The notes under the pieces are model-generated. The model was not told the origin of the DNA and made no database searches. It saw nothing but the letters and a program-made list of their open reading frames with translations. The position numbers were made by a program, and so were the translations under genes. A stretch of 64,000 nucleotides of DNA from Streptomyces sp. NL15-2K (GTDB lineage Bacteria; Actinomycetota; Actinomycetes; Streptomycetales; Streptomycetaceae): assembly GCF_030551255.1 (NCBI RefSeq), contig NZ_CP130630.1:3391501-3455500 (forward strand), written 5' to 3'. Positions 1-7,072 of this stretch are shown piece after piece. Position 1 is the stretch's first letter; each line of letters begins with the position of its first letter.

Positions 1-2313
1 GCGTCCGACGCCCTGCGCGACGCGCGCACGGCGGAGGCGGCCGCGGCGGAGGACTTCGATCCGCTGCGGATACGGCCGTATGTCGAGCTGGCGGCGCCGG
101 TTGAGGGGGAGGAACGAGGGGTCGAGGGCCGCGGGAGCGAGGGGCACTCGGCTGGGCCGGGGGCCGGGGGGCGTGCGGGTGAGCCGGCGGTTGACGGGCG
201 TGCGGGTGAGCCGGCGGTTGACGGGCGTGCGGGTGACCGCGCGGCTGAGGGACGTGCGGCCGAGCCTGCGGCCGGCGGGCGATCGGCTGACGGACGCGCG
301 GCTGACCCGGCGGCCGGCGAGCGACCGCCTGACCGAACGGTTAACGGGCACGCGGCTCACCCGACGACTGACGGACGCACGGCAGAACCGGCGGCTGAGG
401 GACGTGCGACAGAACCGGCGGCTGAGGGACGTGCGACAGAACCGGCGGCTGAAGGACGTGCGACAGACCGCGCGGCTGGGCGACACGTGACCGAGCCGGC
501 GGCTGACGGACGCGCGGCAGAACCGGTGGCTGACGGACGCGCGGCTGGCCCGGCCGTCGGCGGGCGACCGGCTGGGCGACACCTGACCGACCCGGCGGCT
601 GGCGGGCGCGCGGCTGGCCCGGCGGTCGGCGGGCGACCGGCTGACCGAGCAATTAACGGGCACGCGGCTCACCCGACGACCGGCGGACGCACGCCAGAAC
701 CGGCGGCTGAAGGACCTGCGACAGACCGCGCGACTGGGCGGCACATGGCCGACCCGGCGGCTGGCGGACGCGCGGCTGACCCGGCGGCCGGCGGGCGATC
801 GGCTGACCGAGCAGAGAACGGGCACGCGGCTCACCCGACGGCCGACGGACGCACGGCAGAACCGGAGGCCGGGCGTGGAGGGGGCGATCCGGCGCCGAGG
901 GGCAACGGAAGCGGCCACGTGCCCGCAGGCAGCCGGCCCGGCCGGACGGCCGAGAGCCACCGGCCCGACCGGGTGCCCGAGGTCGGCGAGGCCCATCAGG
1001 GTCCGGGCGTGACCGGGGCGCCCGGTAGGACCGGGGTGCCCAGGATCGACGTGCCGGACGTGCCGGACGTGCCGGACGTGCCGGACGTGCCGGACGTGCC
1101 GCCGGCCGAGGCCACCATGCCGCTGCGCGTCGTCGATCCCGACGCACCGCGTATGCCATCGCCCTCCGCACTGCGGACCACCGCCCACACGACGCCGCCT
1201 GCCACACCGCCCACCGCATCGCCTGATGTGGACGCCACCGTCGTGCTCCCCCGCGTAGAGGACGACGACGCGCGTCCCGCCGTGGACGCCACCTCCACGC
1301 TTCCGGTGACGAACGGGGTCTTCCCGCGCCGCGCCAACGACCCCACCACCGCGCACCCCACCGTGGACACCACCGCCCCGCTTCCCACCCCAGACACGCG
1401 CCCCACACACCCCAACACGAGCGGCACACACCCCACCACCGACTCCACCACCGCGCTTCCGGTGACAAACGGACTCCCCCCGCGCCCCGGCACCAACGCC
1501 ACCACCGCGCACCCCGCCGTAGACGCCACCACCGACCTCCCCGCCACCGACGCGACCTCCGTGCTCCCGACCCCGTTGGCACCCCTGGCGGTAAGGCCCA
1601 ACGTCACCGACCTGCGGCTGTTCGAGGCGGGCGCCGGCAGCGGCCCCGCCGTCTCGGGACCCACGGGGAACGACTGGAACGACGAGCGGCCTCGGCGTCG
1701 GCGCCGTACCGCGATCGGCGTCGGGGGAGCCGTCGTCGCGGTGGTGGCGGCCGCCGGGCTGGCGAGCGGGCTGTTCGCCTACGAGACCCCGTCACGGGAG
1801 GGCGCACCCCCGAAGGACGTACGGGCGGCCGTCCCGGCGCCCTCGACCAGCGCGGCGTCCGTTTCCCCGTCCGAGGAGACACCGTCCACGCAGCCGACGT
1901 CCGCCTCACCGTCCCCGTCCGCCAGCACGAGCCCATCGCCCTCCGCGTCACCGTCGGCGTCCGCGACCAGCGCCTCGCCGACCCCGACCCGGTCGGCCGA
2001 GCCGACGCAGACCCCGACGAGCTCCGCAGGCGGCGGCTCCGAGGCAGGCGGCGGTTCCGCGGAGGGCGCCGAGGACAGCCGCCAGGGCAGTCCTGTCCTG
2101 CGCCGCGGCGACCAGGGACCCGAAGTCACCGAACTCCAGCAGCGCCTGCGCCAGCTGTACCTCTACAACGGCGAGATCGACGGCGACTTCAGCACCCAGG
2201 TCGAGGACGCGTTGCGCAACTTCCAGTGGTCGCGTGGCGTCGGCACCGACAACCTCGGGGTGTACGACCACCCGACACGGACCAGGCTCGAGTCGGAGAC
2301 GAAGGCGCCATAG
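1..2313 (+). CDS. Membrane-anchored peptidoglycan-binding protein, 5' end outside the window
   Basis: The frame is open from base 1 to the TAG at 2311-2313, so the first 770 visible codons belong to one gene whose start lies upstream; ATG/GTG codons inside (for example GTG 487) are internal. Seen: an acidic start (ASDALRDARTAEAAAAEDFD), a long low-complexity stretch of GRAxxPAxxGR-like repeats (about 170-880), a VPD tandem repeat (1051-1095), a Pro/Thr-rich spacer, an Arg cluster followed by one membrane segment (about 1705-1775), a Ser/Thr/Pro linker, and a C-terminal PG_binding_1 domain (about 2092-2300, LRRGDQGPEVTELQQRL). The topology implies a cytoplasmic N-terminal part and an extracellular domain that binds peptidoglycan. 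Related streptomycete proteins carry a short zinc-ribbon-like N-terminus, which would be outside the window. No enzymatic domain is visible. Confidence 0.85.
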   Translation, partial: ASDALRDARTAEAAAAEDFDPLRIRPYVELAAPVEGEERGVEGRGSEGHSAGPGAGGRAGEPAVDGRAGEPAVDGRAGDRAAEGRAAEPAAGGRSADGRAADPAAGERPPDRTVNGHAAHPTTDGRTAEPAAEGRATEPAAEGRATEPAAEGRATDRAAGRHVTEPAADGRAAEPVADGRAAGPAVGGRPAGRHLTDPAAGGRAAGPAVGGRPADRAINGHAAHPTTGGRTPEPAAEGPATDRATGRHMADPAAGGRAADPAAGGRSADRAENGHAAHPTADGRTAEPEAGRGGGDPAPRGNGSGHVPAGSRPGRTAESHRPDRVPEVGEAHQGPGVTGAPGRTGVPRIDVPDVPDVPDVPDVPDVPPAEATMPLRVVDPDAPRMPSPSALRTTAHTTPPATPPTASPDVDATVVLPRVEDDDARPAVDATSTLPVTNGVFPRRANDPTTAHPTVDTTAPLPTPDTRPTHPNTSGTHPTTDSTTALPVTNGLPPRPGTNATTAHPAVDATTDLPATDATSVLPTPLAPLAVRPNVTDLRLFEAGAGSGPAVSGPTGNDWNDERPRRRRRTAIGVGGAVVAVVAAAGLASGLFAYETPSREGAPPKDVRAAVPAPSTSAASVSPSEETPSTQPTSASPSPSASTSPSPSASPSASATSASPTPTRSAEPTQTPTSSAGGGSEAGGGSAEGAEDSRQGSPVLRRGDQGPEVTELQQRLRQLYLYNGEIDGDFSTQVEDALRNFQWSRGVGTDNLGVYDHPTRTRLESETKAP
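163..880. repeat. Degenerate tandem coding repeats (GRAxxPAxxGRxx)
   Basis: Inside the peptidoglycan-binding gene, units of roughly 27-42 nt encode variations on GRAAEPAADGRA, including three near-identical successive copies at about 385-460. The repeats keep the frame. They resemble expansion by slippage or unequal recombination in a spacer with no fixed fold. Confidence 0.75.
1051..1095 (+). repeat. Five perfect 9-nt tandem repeats (VPD)5
   Basis: Five exact copies of gtgccggac encode (VPD)5. The unit length is a multiple of three, so copy-number change would not break the gene. Confidence 0.95.
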
Positions 2314-2343
2314 CAGCAGCCAGCCGTAGAAAACCCGGCGGTC

Positions 2344-3003
2344 CTAGCCCACGTACAGCCGAATCGTCCCGTCCCCCAACGCCTCCACCCGCACCTGCCG
2401 CAGATCCTCCACCAGCAGGTCCGGCCGGTGGAACCCGGCCCTCGGCCCGACCCCCACCACCCGCATCCCCGCGGCGCGCCCCGCCTGGATACCGGCGCCC
2501 GAGTCCTCGAAGACCACGCAGTCGGCGGGCGCGACGCCCAGCTCGGCGGCGCCCTTGAGGAAGCCCTCGGGGTCGGGCTTGCTCGCGCCGACCGACTCGG
2601 CGGTGACGCGGACGTCGGGCAGGTCAAGGCCCGCGGCGGCCATCCGCGCCGTGGACAGCGCGACGTCGGCGGAGGTGACGAGCGCGTGCGGCAGCCCGCG
2701 CAGGGAGGCGAGGAACTCCGGGGCGCCGGGCACCGCGACCACGCCCTCCATGTCGGCCGTCTCCTCGGCCAGCATGCGCGCGTTGTCGGCGTGGTTCTGC
2801 TCCATGGGCCGGCCGGGCAGCAGCAGCGCCATCGAGGCGTACCCCTGCCGGCCGTGGATGACCTTCATGACCTCGCCGCTGTCCAGCCCGTGCTGCTCGG
2901 ACCAGCGCCGCCAGATCCGTTCGACCACGGCATCGGAATTGACGAGGGTGCCGTCCATGTCCAGCAGGAGGGCGCGGGCGGTGAGCACGGCGGTGGCCGT
3001 CAT
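2344..3003 (-). CDS. HAD-family (subfamily IA) phosphatase
   Basis: 219 residues, start ATG at 3003 chosen because GGAG sits a few bases upstream. All four HAD motifs are visible: motif I DMDGTL (D15, D17), motif II VTSAD (about 110-113), motif III KPDP (K142) and motif IV FEDSGAG (E166, D167). The cap between motifs I and II is helical as in the beta-phosphoglucomutase/glycerol-3-phosphatase/sugar-phosphatase group. The expected reaction is hydrolysis of a small phosphorylated metabolite through an aspartyl-phosphate; the substrate cannot be read from sequence. It is convergent with the peptidoglycan-binding gene, only 30 bp separating the two stops. Confidence 0.88.
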   Translation of the reverse strand: MTATAVLTARALLLDMDGTLVNSDAVVERIWRRWSEQHGLDSGEVMKVIHGRQGYASMALLLPGRPMEQNHADNARMLAEETADMEGVVAVPGAPEFLASLRGLPHALVTSADVALSTARMAAAGLDLPDVRVTAESVGASKPDPEGFLKGAAELGVAPADCVVFEDSGAGIQAGRAAGMRVVGVGPRAGFHRPDLLVEDLRQVRVEALGDGTIRLYVG

Positions 3004-3226
3004 CGGCAGCTCCAAGGCGCGAGAAGAACGCGAGAACAACGCGAGAACAAGGGGTACAGGTGGCCCTCGAAGGAACAAGGTGGTCCCGCCCGCCGGTCAG
3101 GGAAAACGGGCGGGAGCCACTTTGTTCCCTCACGGTACAAAACCGAGCCGCATTACGCCACCGTCTCCCGGAACAGTTCACACACAGTTCAGCTCGCCCG
3201 ACGGCCTCAGCCCCTGACGGCCGGCC

Positions 3227-3808
3227 TCAGCCACTGACCGCCTCCCACAGGCTCCACACCCCGAGCCCCAGCATCAACAGCGCCGCGACCTGGGTGACGA
3301 GCCGCAACGGCACCTTCTTCATCAGCGCCTTGCCACCGACGATGCCGAGCCCGGCCACCGCCCACAGCGCCAGCACCGCACCGAGGCCGACGGAGAGCGG
3401 ATCGTCGTAACGGGCCGCGAGGTTCGCCGTCATGATCTGCGTGAGGTCGCCGAACTCCGCGACCAGGATGAGCATGAACCCGGTCCCGGCGACCTTCCAG
3501 AAGGACTGGTCCTCCGGCTTGCGGACCTCCTCTTCGCTCTCGTCCTTCTTCATCAGCAGCACCGTGGCGCCACCCAGGAAGAGCACGCCGGTCAGCGCGC
3601 TCACGATCTGCTGCGGCAGCAACGTCAGCACACTGCCGGCCGCCACGGCGAGGGCGACGTGCAGTGCGAAGGCGGCGGCGACGCCGGCGAAGACGTACGA
3701 GGCACGGTAGCGAGTGCCGAGGACGAGCCCGGCGAGCGCGGTCTTGTCCGGCAGCTCGGCGAGGAAGACGACGCCGAAGACGAGCGCCGTCACGCTGAAG
3801 CTGATCAA
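3227..3808 (-). CDS. TMEM165/GDT1 (UPF0016) cation exporter
   Basis: 193 residues, nearly all hydrophobic, with two homologous halves separated by a charged cytoplasmic loop (about 87-103, KKDESEEEVRKPED). The family signature E-x-G-D-[KR]-[TS] appears as ELPDKT (E18-D21) and EFGDLT (E118-D121); these acidic residues bind the ion. Family members move Mn2+ and/or Ca2+ out of the cytoplasm, and the manganese-type riboswitch upstream argues for Mn2+ efflux here. The ATG at 3808 starts directly with the first membrane segment; the leader between riboswitch and start is about 100 nt. Confidence 0.88.
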   Translation of the reverse strand: MISFSVTALVFGVVFLAELPDKTALAGLVLGTRYRASYVFAGVAAAFALHVALAVAAGSVLTLLPQQIVSALTGVLFLGGATVLLMKKDESEEEVRKPEDQSFWKVAGTGFMLILVAEFGDLTQIMTANLAARYDDPLSVGLGAVLALWAVAGLGIVGGKALMKKVPLRLVTQVAALLMLGLGVWSLWEAVSG

Positions 3809-3904
3809 GGGTTCCTCAATCGGTAAGGGGCTGCCCCACCGAGAGTCTGCACAAAGTCGCTACGACTGCTTTCGCGACACCTCGGCACGACAGCACACAC
3901 GGCA

Positions 3905-4045
3905 CCCGTGCCGTACGGCACGGGCGTGCACTGCTTGCCGAAGGTCTCGCTGGCCGATCCGTAAAAGGATCCGCCTCCGGGCGCCGGCTCAGGCGAGCTG
4001 AGCAGTATGTCGACGGTCCGGCGAAGAGCTACTCCCCTTCTGCGC
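3905..4045 (-). promoter_or_regulatory. yybP-ykoY type Mn2+ riboswitch and expression platform
   Basis: On the minus strand the leader of the TMEM165/GDT1 gene contains the conserved elements of the yybP-ykoY aptamer in order: GGGGAGTAGC (4037-4028), CGTCGACATAC, and the second loop GGCCAGCGAGACCTTCGG ending near 3935. It is followed by a perfect 20-nt palindrome, cccgtgccgtacggcacggg (3905-3924), which could be the expression-platform hairpin. Such riboswitches sense Mn2+ and switch on exporters. The assignment rests on motif recognition, not on a covariance-model run; the limits are approximate. Confidence 0.85.
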
Positions 4046-4235
4046 CGTCCATGGTACGCGACGCCCCGCGCCGGCCCCCATGCCGGACCCCGCTCCGGAT
4101 CCCATGTCGCCCGAACCCTTGTCGTGTCATGCGCACGTCATTAACTTCTCACCGTACGCACACCTCCCCGCAACACGGCGCGGCGAGCATTCCCTCGCTC
4201 GCACCGCAACGCCCCCACACCCCAAGGGAGTTCGC

Positions 4236-4880
4236 ATGCCGAAGTTCTACGCGCGTCGACGGTTCAGCATACTCGCGGCGCTCACCGGAGTCATGGCCTC
4301 GATCGCGGTTTTCAACGGCCCGACCGCCTCCGCCGCCCTCCCGACCCCGGTCAGCGCCGCCACCGCCCGCACCTACCTCGCCTCGCTCACCGTCGCGACC
4401 GAGGACCGCACCGGCTACAACCGTGACCTCTTCCCGCACTGGATCACCCAGTCCGGCTCCTGCAACACCCGCGAGGTCGTCCTCAAGCGCGACGGCACGA
4501 ACGTCGTCCAGGACTCCTCCTGCGCCGCCACCAGCGGCAGCTGGTACTCCGTCTACGACGGCGCGACCTGGACCGCCGCCTCCGACGTCGACATCGACCA
4601 CCTCGTCCCGCTCGCCGAGGCCTGGGACTCCGGCGCCGACAGCTGGACCACCTCCCGCCGCCAGTCCTTCGCCAACGACCTGACCCGCCCGCAGCTCATC
4701 GCCGTCACGGACAACGTCAACCAGGCCAAGGGCGACCAGGACCCGGCCACCTGGATGCCCTCGCGCACCACCTACCGCTGCACCTACGTACGCGCCTGGG
4801 TCCAGGTGAAGTACTACTACGACCTCTCGGTCGACTCGGCCGAGAAGAGCGCGCTCACGAACTACCTCGCGAGCTGCTGA
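4236..4880 (+). CDS. Secreted HNH-type nuclease (DUF1524-like, DHxxP motif)
   Basis: 214 residues. The ATG at 4236 is preceded by AAGGGAG, which fixes the start over upstream in-frame codons. The N-terminus is a signal peptide (MPKFYARRR, hydrophobic core, cleavage near ASA-A around 33). The mature part carries the DIDHLVPLAEAW motif (D121-H122, the DHxxP variant of the His-Me/HNH fold) and the downstream metal-site segment TDNVNQAKGDQDP (N160-K165). Cysteines C76/C96 and two near the C-terminus could form disulfides. Proteins of this type include extracellular DNases of Streptomyces, thought to act on DNA in the medium or during hyphal death. No immunity gene is next to it. Confidence 0.85.
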   Translation: MPKFYARRRFSILAALTGVMASIAVFNGPTASAALPTPVSAATARTYLASLTVATEDRTGYNRDLFPHWITQSGSCNTREVVLKRDGTNVVQDSSCAATSGSWYSVYDGATWTAASDVDIDHLVPLAEAWDSGADSWTTSRRQSFANDLTRPQLIAVTDNVNQAKGDQDPATWMPSRTTYRCTYVRAWVQVKYYYDLSVDSAEKSALTNYLASC

Positions 4881-5003
4881 CCCAAGACGACACAGGCGAC
4901 ACAAGATCCGCACACGGGGATCCCCAAACCGTGATCCTCGGAACCTCCCCGCTCACCTCCGACGTTCCGTACCGTACGGGGCGACGGAGGAGGGCGAGCC
5001 GAA

Positions 5004-5089
5004 GGGGCGCGCCGGTGTCGAGACGGCGAACGCGCGGAGGCCCGAAGGGCTGAGCACGATCGCCGTCTCGACACCGGCTGAGGCGCCCC
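5004..5089. repeat. Long inverted repeat in the phoD-like leader
   Basis: A perfect 19-bp stem, GCCGGTGTCGAGACGGCGA (5011-5029) against its complement at 5060-5078, is extended outward by ggggcgc/gcgcccc (5004-5010 and 5083-5089) across a 4-nt bulge. The 30-nt loop holds a small hairpin. It lies 40 bp before the start of the phosphodiesterase gene, so it would be in its 5' leader, or it is a palindromic repeat element. Confidence 0.9.
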
Positions 5090-5127
5090 GGAGGCGAACC
5101 CGACCAGAGAAAAGGGCGGGCGATCAC

Positions 5128-6873
5128 GTGGCGGAACTGCGCCTGGGACCACTGCTGAGATACGCGGACGGCTCGTCCGCGACCGTCTGGGTCGAGACGA
5201 GCCGTCCGTGCGCCGCCGAGGTGCGCTGCGCGGACGGCGCCGGCGGTGAGAGCGGCACCTTCCAGGTCGAGGGCCATCACTACGCCCTCGTCCCGGTGAC
5301 CGGCCTCACCCCGGGCACGACACAGCCGTACGAGGTCTTCCTCGACGGCACGCGCGTGTGGCCGCTGCCCGACTCGCCGTTCCCCGACTCCGTCATCCGC
5401 ACCCCGGCCGACGGCGACCCCGTCCGCGTCGCCTTCGGCTCCTGCCGCTGGGCCGCCCCGCCGGCCGACGGGAAGGACACGGTCGGCCCCGACGCCCTGG
5501 ACACCCTCGCGGCGAGGATCGCCGACGACCCCGGCGGTGAACGCCCGGACGTCCTGCTGCTGTTGGGCGACCAGGTGTACGCCGACGAGACCTCCGACGA
5601 CACCCGCCGCTGGCTGGCCGCCCGCCGCGATCTGAGCGACCCGCCGGGCAGCGAGGTGGCGGACTACGAGGAGTACACCCGCCTCTATTACGAGTCCTGG
5701 CTCGACCCCGAGGTCCGCTGGCTGCTGTCCACCGTGCCCAGCTGCATGATCTTCGACGATCACGACGTCATAGACGACTGGAACACCTCCGCCGCCTGGC
5801 TCGCCGACATGCGGGCCACCGACTGGTGGCAGGAGCGGCTGCTGAGCGGCCTGATGTCGTACTGGGTGCACCAGCACCTGGGCAACCTCTCGCCGGACGA
5901 ACTGGCCGCCGACCCGCTCTACGCGGCCGTGCGCGAGACCCCCGACGGCACGGACCTACTACGTACCTTCGCCGCCGAGGCCGACGCCGACCCGGCCTCG
6001 GTGCGCTGGAGTTACCGGCGCGACTTCGGCCGCGTCCGCCTGCTGATGGTGGACACCCGGGCGGCCCGCGTACTGGACGAGGAGAGCCGCTCGATGCTCA
6101 ACCCGGGCGAGGCGCGGTGGCTGCGCGAGCAGGCGCTGGACCAGCCCGGCTCCTACGACCACCTCCTCATCGGCACCTCCCTGCCCTGGCTGCTGCCGCA
6201 CCTGGTGCACGACGCCGAGGCGTGGAACGCGGCGCTGTGCCGGGGCGAGAAGGGCGCCCGCTGGGCCCGCTTCGGGGAGGACCTGCGGCGGCGGGCCGAC
6301 CTGGAGCACTGGGCGGCCTTCCCGGCGTCCTTCGATGCCCTGGCGGCGCTGCTCGCCGAGGCCGGCACGGGACCGGACGCGCCGTCGACGGTGCTCGTGC
6401 TGTCCGGGGACGTGCACCACGCGTATGTGGCCGAGCCGAAGTGGCCTGCCGGTCCGCGGTCCGGTTCGCGGTCCGGTTCGCATTCGGCTTCCGGTTCGCC
6501 TTCCGGTTCGCGGTCCGGTTCGCATTCGGCTTCCGGTTCGCCTTCCGGTTCGCTTTCCGGTCCGCCTGACGCCCGCGTCCTCCAGCTGACCTGCTCCCCC
6601 GTCCACAACTCCATCCCCCTGTCGATCCGGCTCGGCTTCCGCTTCGGGTGGAGCGCGGTGGCCCGCGCCCTCGGCCGGCGCTTCGCCGGGCACGGCGGCT
6701 GCCCGAAGCCGCCGATCGACTGGCGCCGGACGGGCGGCCCCTGGTTCGGCAACCAGCTCATGACACTGACACTGCGGGGGCGTTCGGCCCGGCTGCGGCT
6801 GGATCAGGCGCGCGAGGTACGGGACGGGAAGCCGCGGCTGGTGACGGTCACGGAGTCCGATCTCGTCCCGTAA
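5128..6873 (+). CDS. PhoD-like alkaline phosphatase/phosphodiesterase
   Basis: 581 residues from GTG 5128; the ribosome site (AGGGCGGG) is weak. The N-terminal part (about 1-95) is the Ig-like PhoD N domain. The metallophosphoesterase core follows, with FGSCRW (about 105), LLLGDQVYADE (about 144-154), MIFDDHDVIDDWN (about 207-219) and SGDVHHAYVAEPK (about 426-438). These supply the metal-binding Asp, Asn and His residues. No Tat or Sec signal is seen, unlike secreted PhoD enzymes, so the product looks cytoplasmic; many streptomycetes have such leaderless paralogues. A Ser/Gly-rich insert made by a 42-nt duplication sits just after the last metal motif. Substrate is not determined; phosphate esters or diesters are likely. 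Confidence 0.85.
   Translation: MAELRLGPLLRYADGSSATVWVETSRPCAAEVRCADGAGGESGTFQVEGHHYALVPVTGLTPGTTQPYEVFLDGTRVWPLPDSPFPDSVIRTPADGDPVRVAFGSCRWAAPPADGKDTVGPDALDTLAARIADDPGGERPDVLLLLGDQVYADETSDDTRRWLAARRDLSDPPGSEVADYEEYTRLYYESWLDPEVRWLLSTVPSCMIFDDHDVIDDWNTSAAWLADMRATDWWQERLLSGLMSYWVHQHLGNLSPDELAADPLYAAVRETPDGTDLLRTFAAEADADPASVRWSYRRDFGRVRLLMVDTRAARVLDEESRSMLNPGEARWLREQALDQPGSYDHLLIGTSLPWLLPHLVHDAEAWNAALCRGEKGARWARFGEDLRRRADLEHWAAFPASFDALAALLAEAGTGPDAPSTVLVLSGDVHHAYVAEPKWPAGPRSGSRSGSHSASGSPSGSRSGSHSASGSPSGSLSGPPDARVLQLTCSPVHNSIPLSIRLGFRFGWSAVARALGRRFAGHGGCPKPPIDWRRTGGPWFGNQLMTLTLRGRSARLRLDQAREVRDGKPRLVTVTESDLVP
6469..6552 (+). repeat. Perfect 42-nt tandem duplication in the PhoD-like gene
   Basis: Bases 6469-6510 and 6511-6552 are identical. 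Each copy encodes 14 residues of Ser/Gly/His (SGSRSGSHSASGSPSG-like). The duplication keeps the frame and lies in a loop between the SGDVHH metal motif and the conserved LTCSPVHNS segment. Confidence 0.95.
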
Positions 6874-7072
6874 TCCGCCTGTTGCGTCCGTTTGTTGCAC
6901 CCGTGACACGAGATGCTCGTGACGCGCCCCACAGTCCTGGTCCCCCGGTCTCGGCTCCCCCCACTCCCGACGGCATGATGAGGCGGACCGTCCGCTTCCC
7001 GTGGGCGGTGTGCCGCCCCCTCGGCCACGAGCCGGCTCCGCCACGCGCCCCCCACGCCCGGGAGTAACACCC

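Noticed and set aside
1051..1095. Tandem repeat as a CRISPR or origin iterons
   Set aside because: It is a 9-nt coding microsatellite in frame, with no spacers.
653..1582. Minus-strand frames opposite the peptidoglycan-binding protein
   Set aside because: Arg/Trp/Ala-rich antisense of repeats; the plus frame carries the conserved C-terminal domain and is open from base 1.
4236..4880. Contact-dependent or polymorphic toxin
   Set aside because: There is a standard signal peptide, no toxin-delivery domains and no immunity gene; it looks like a plain secreted nuclease.
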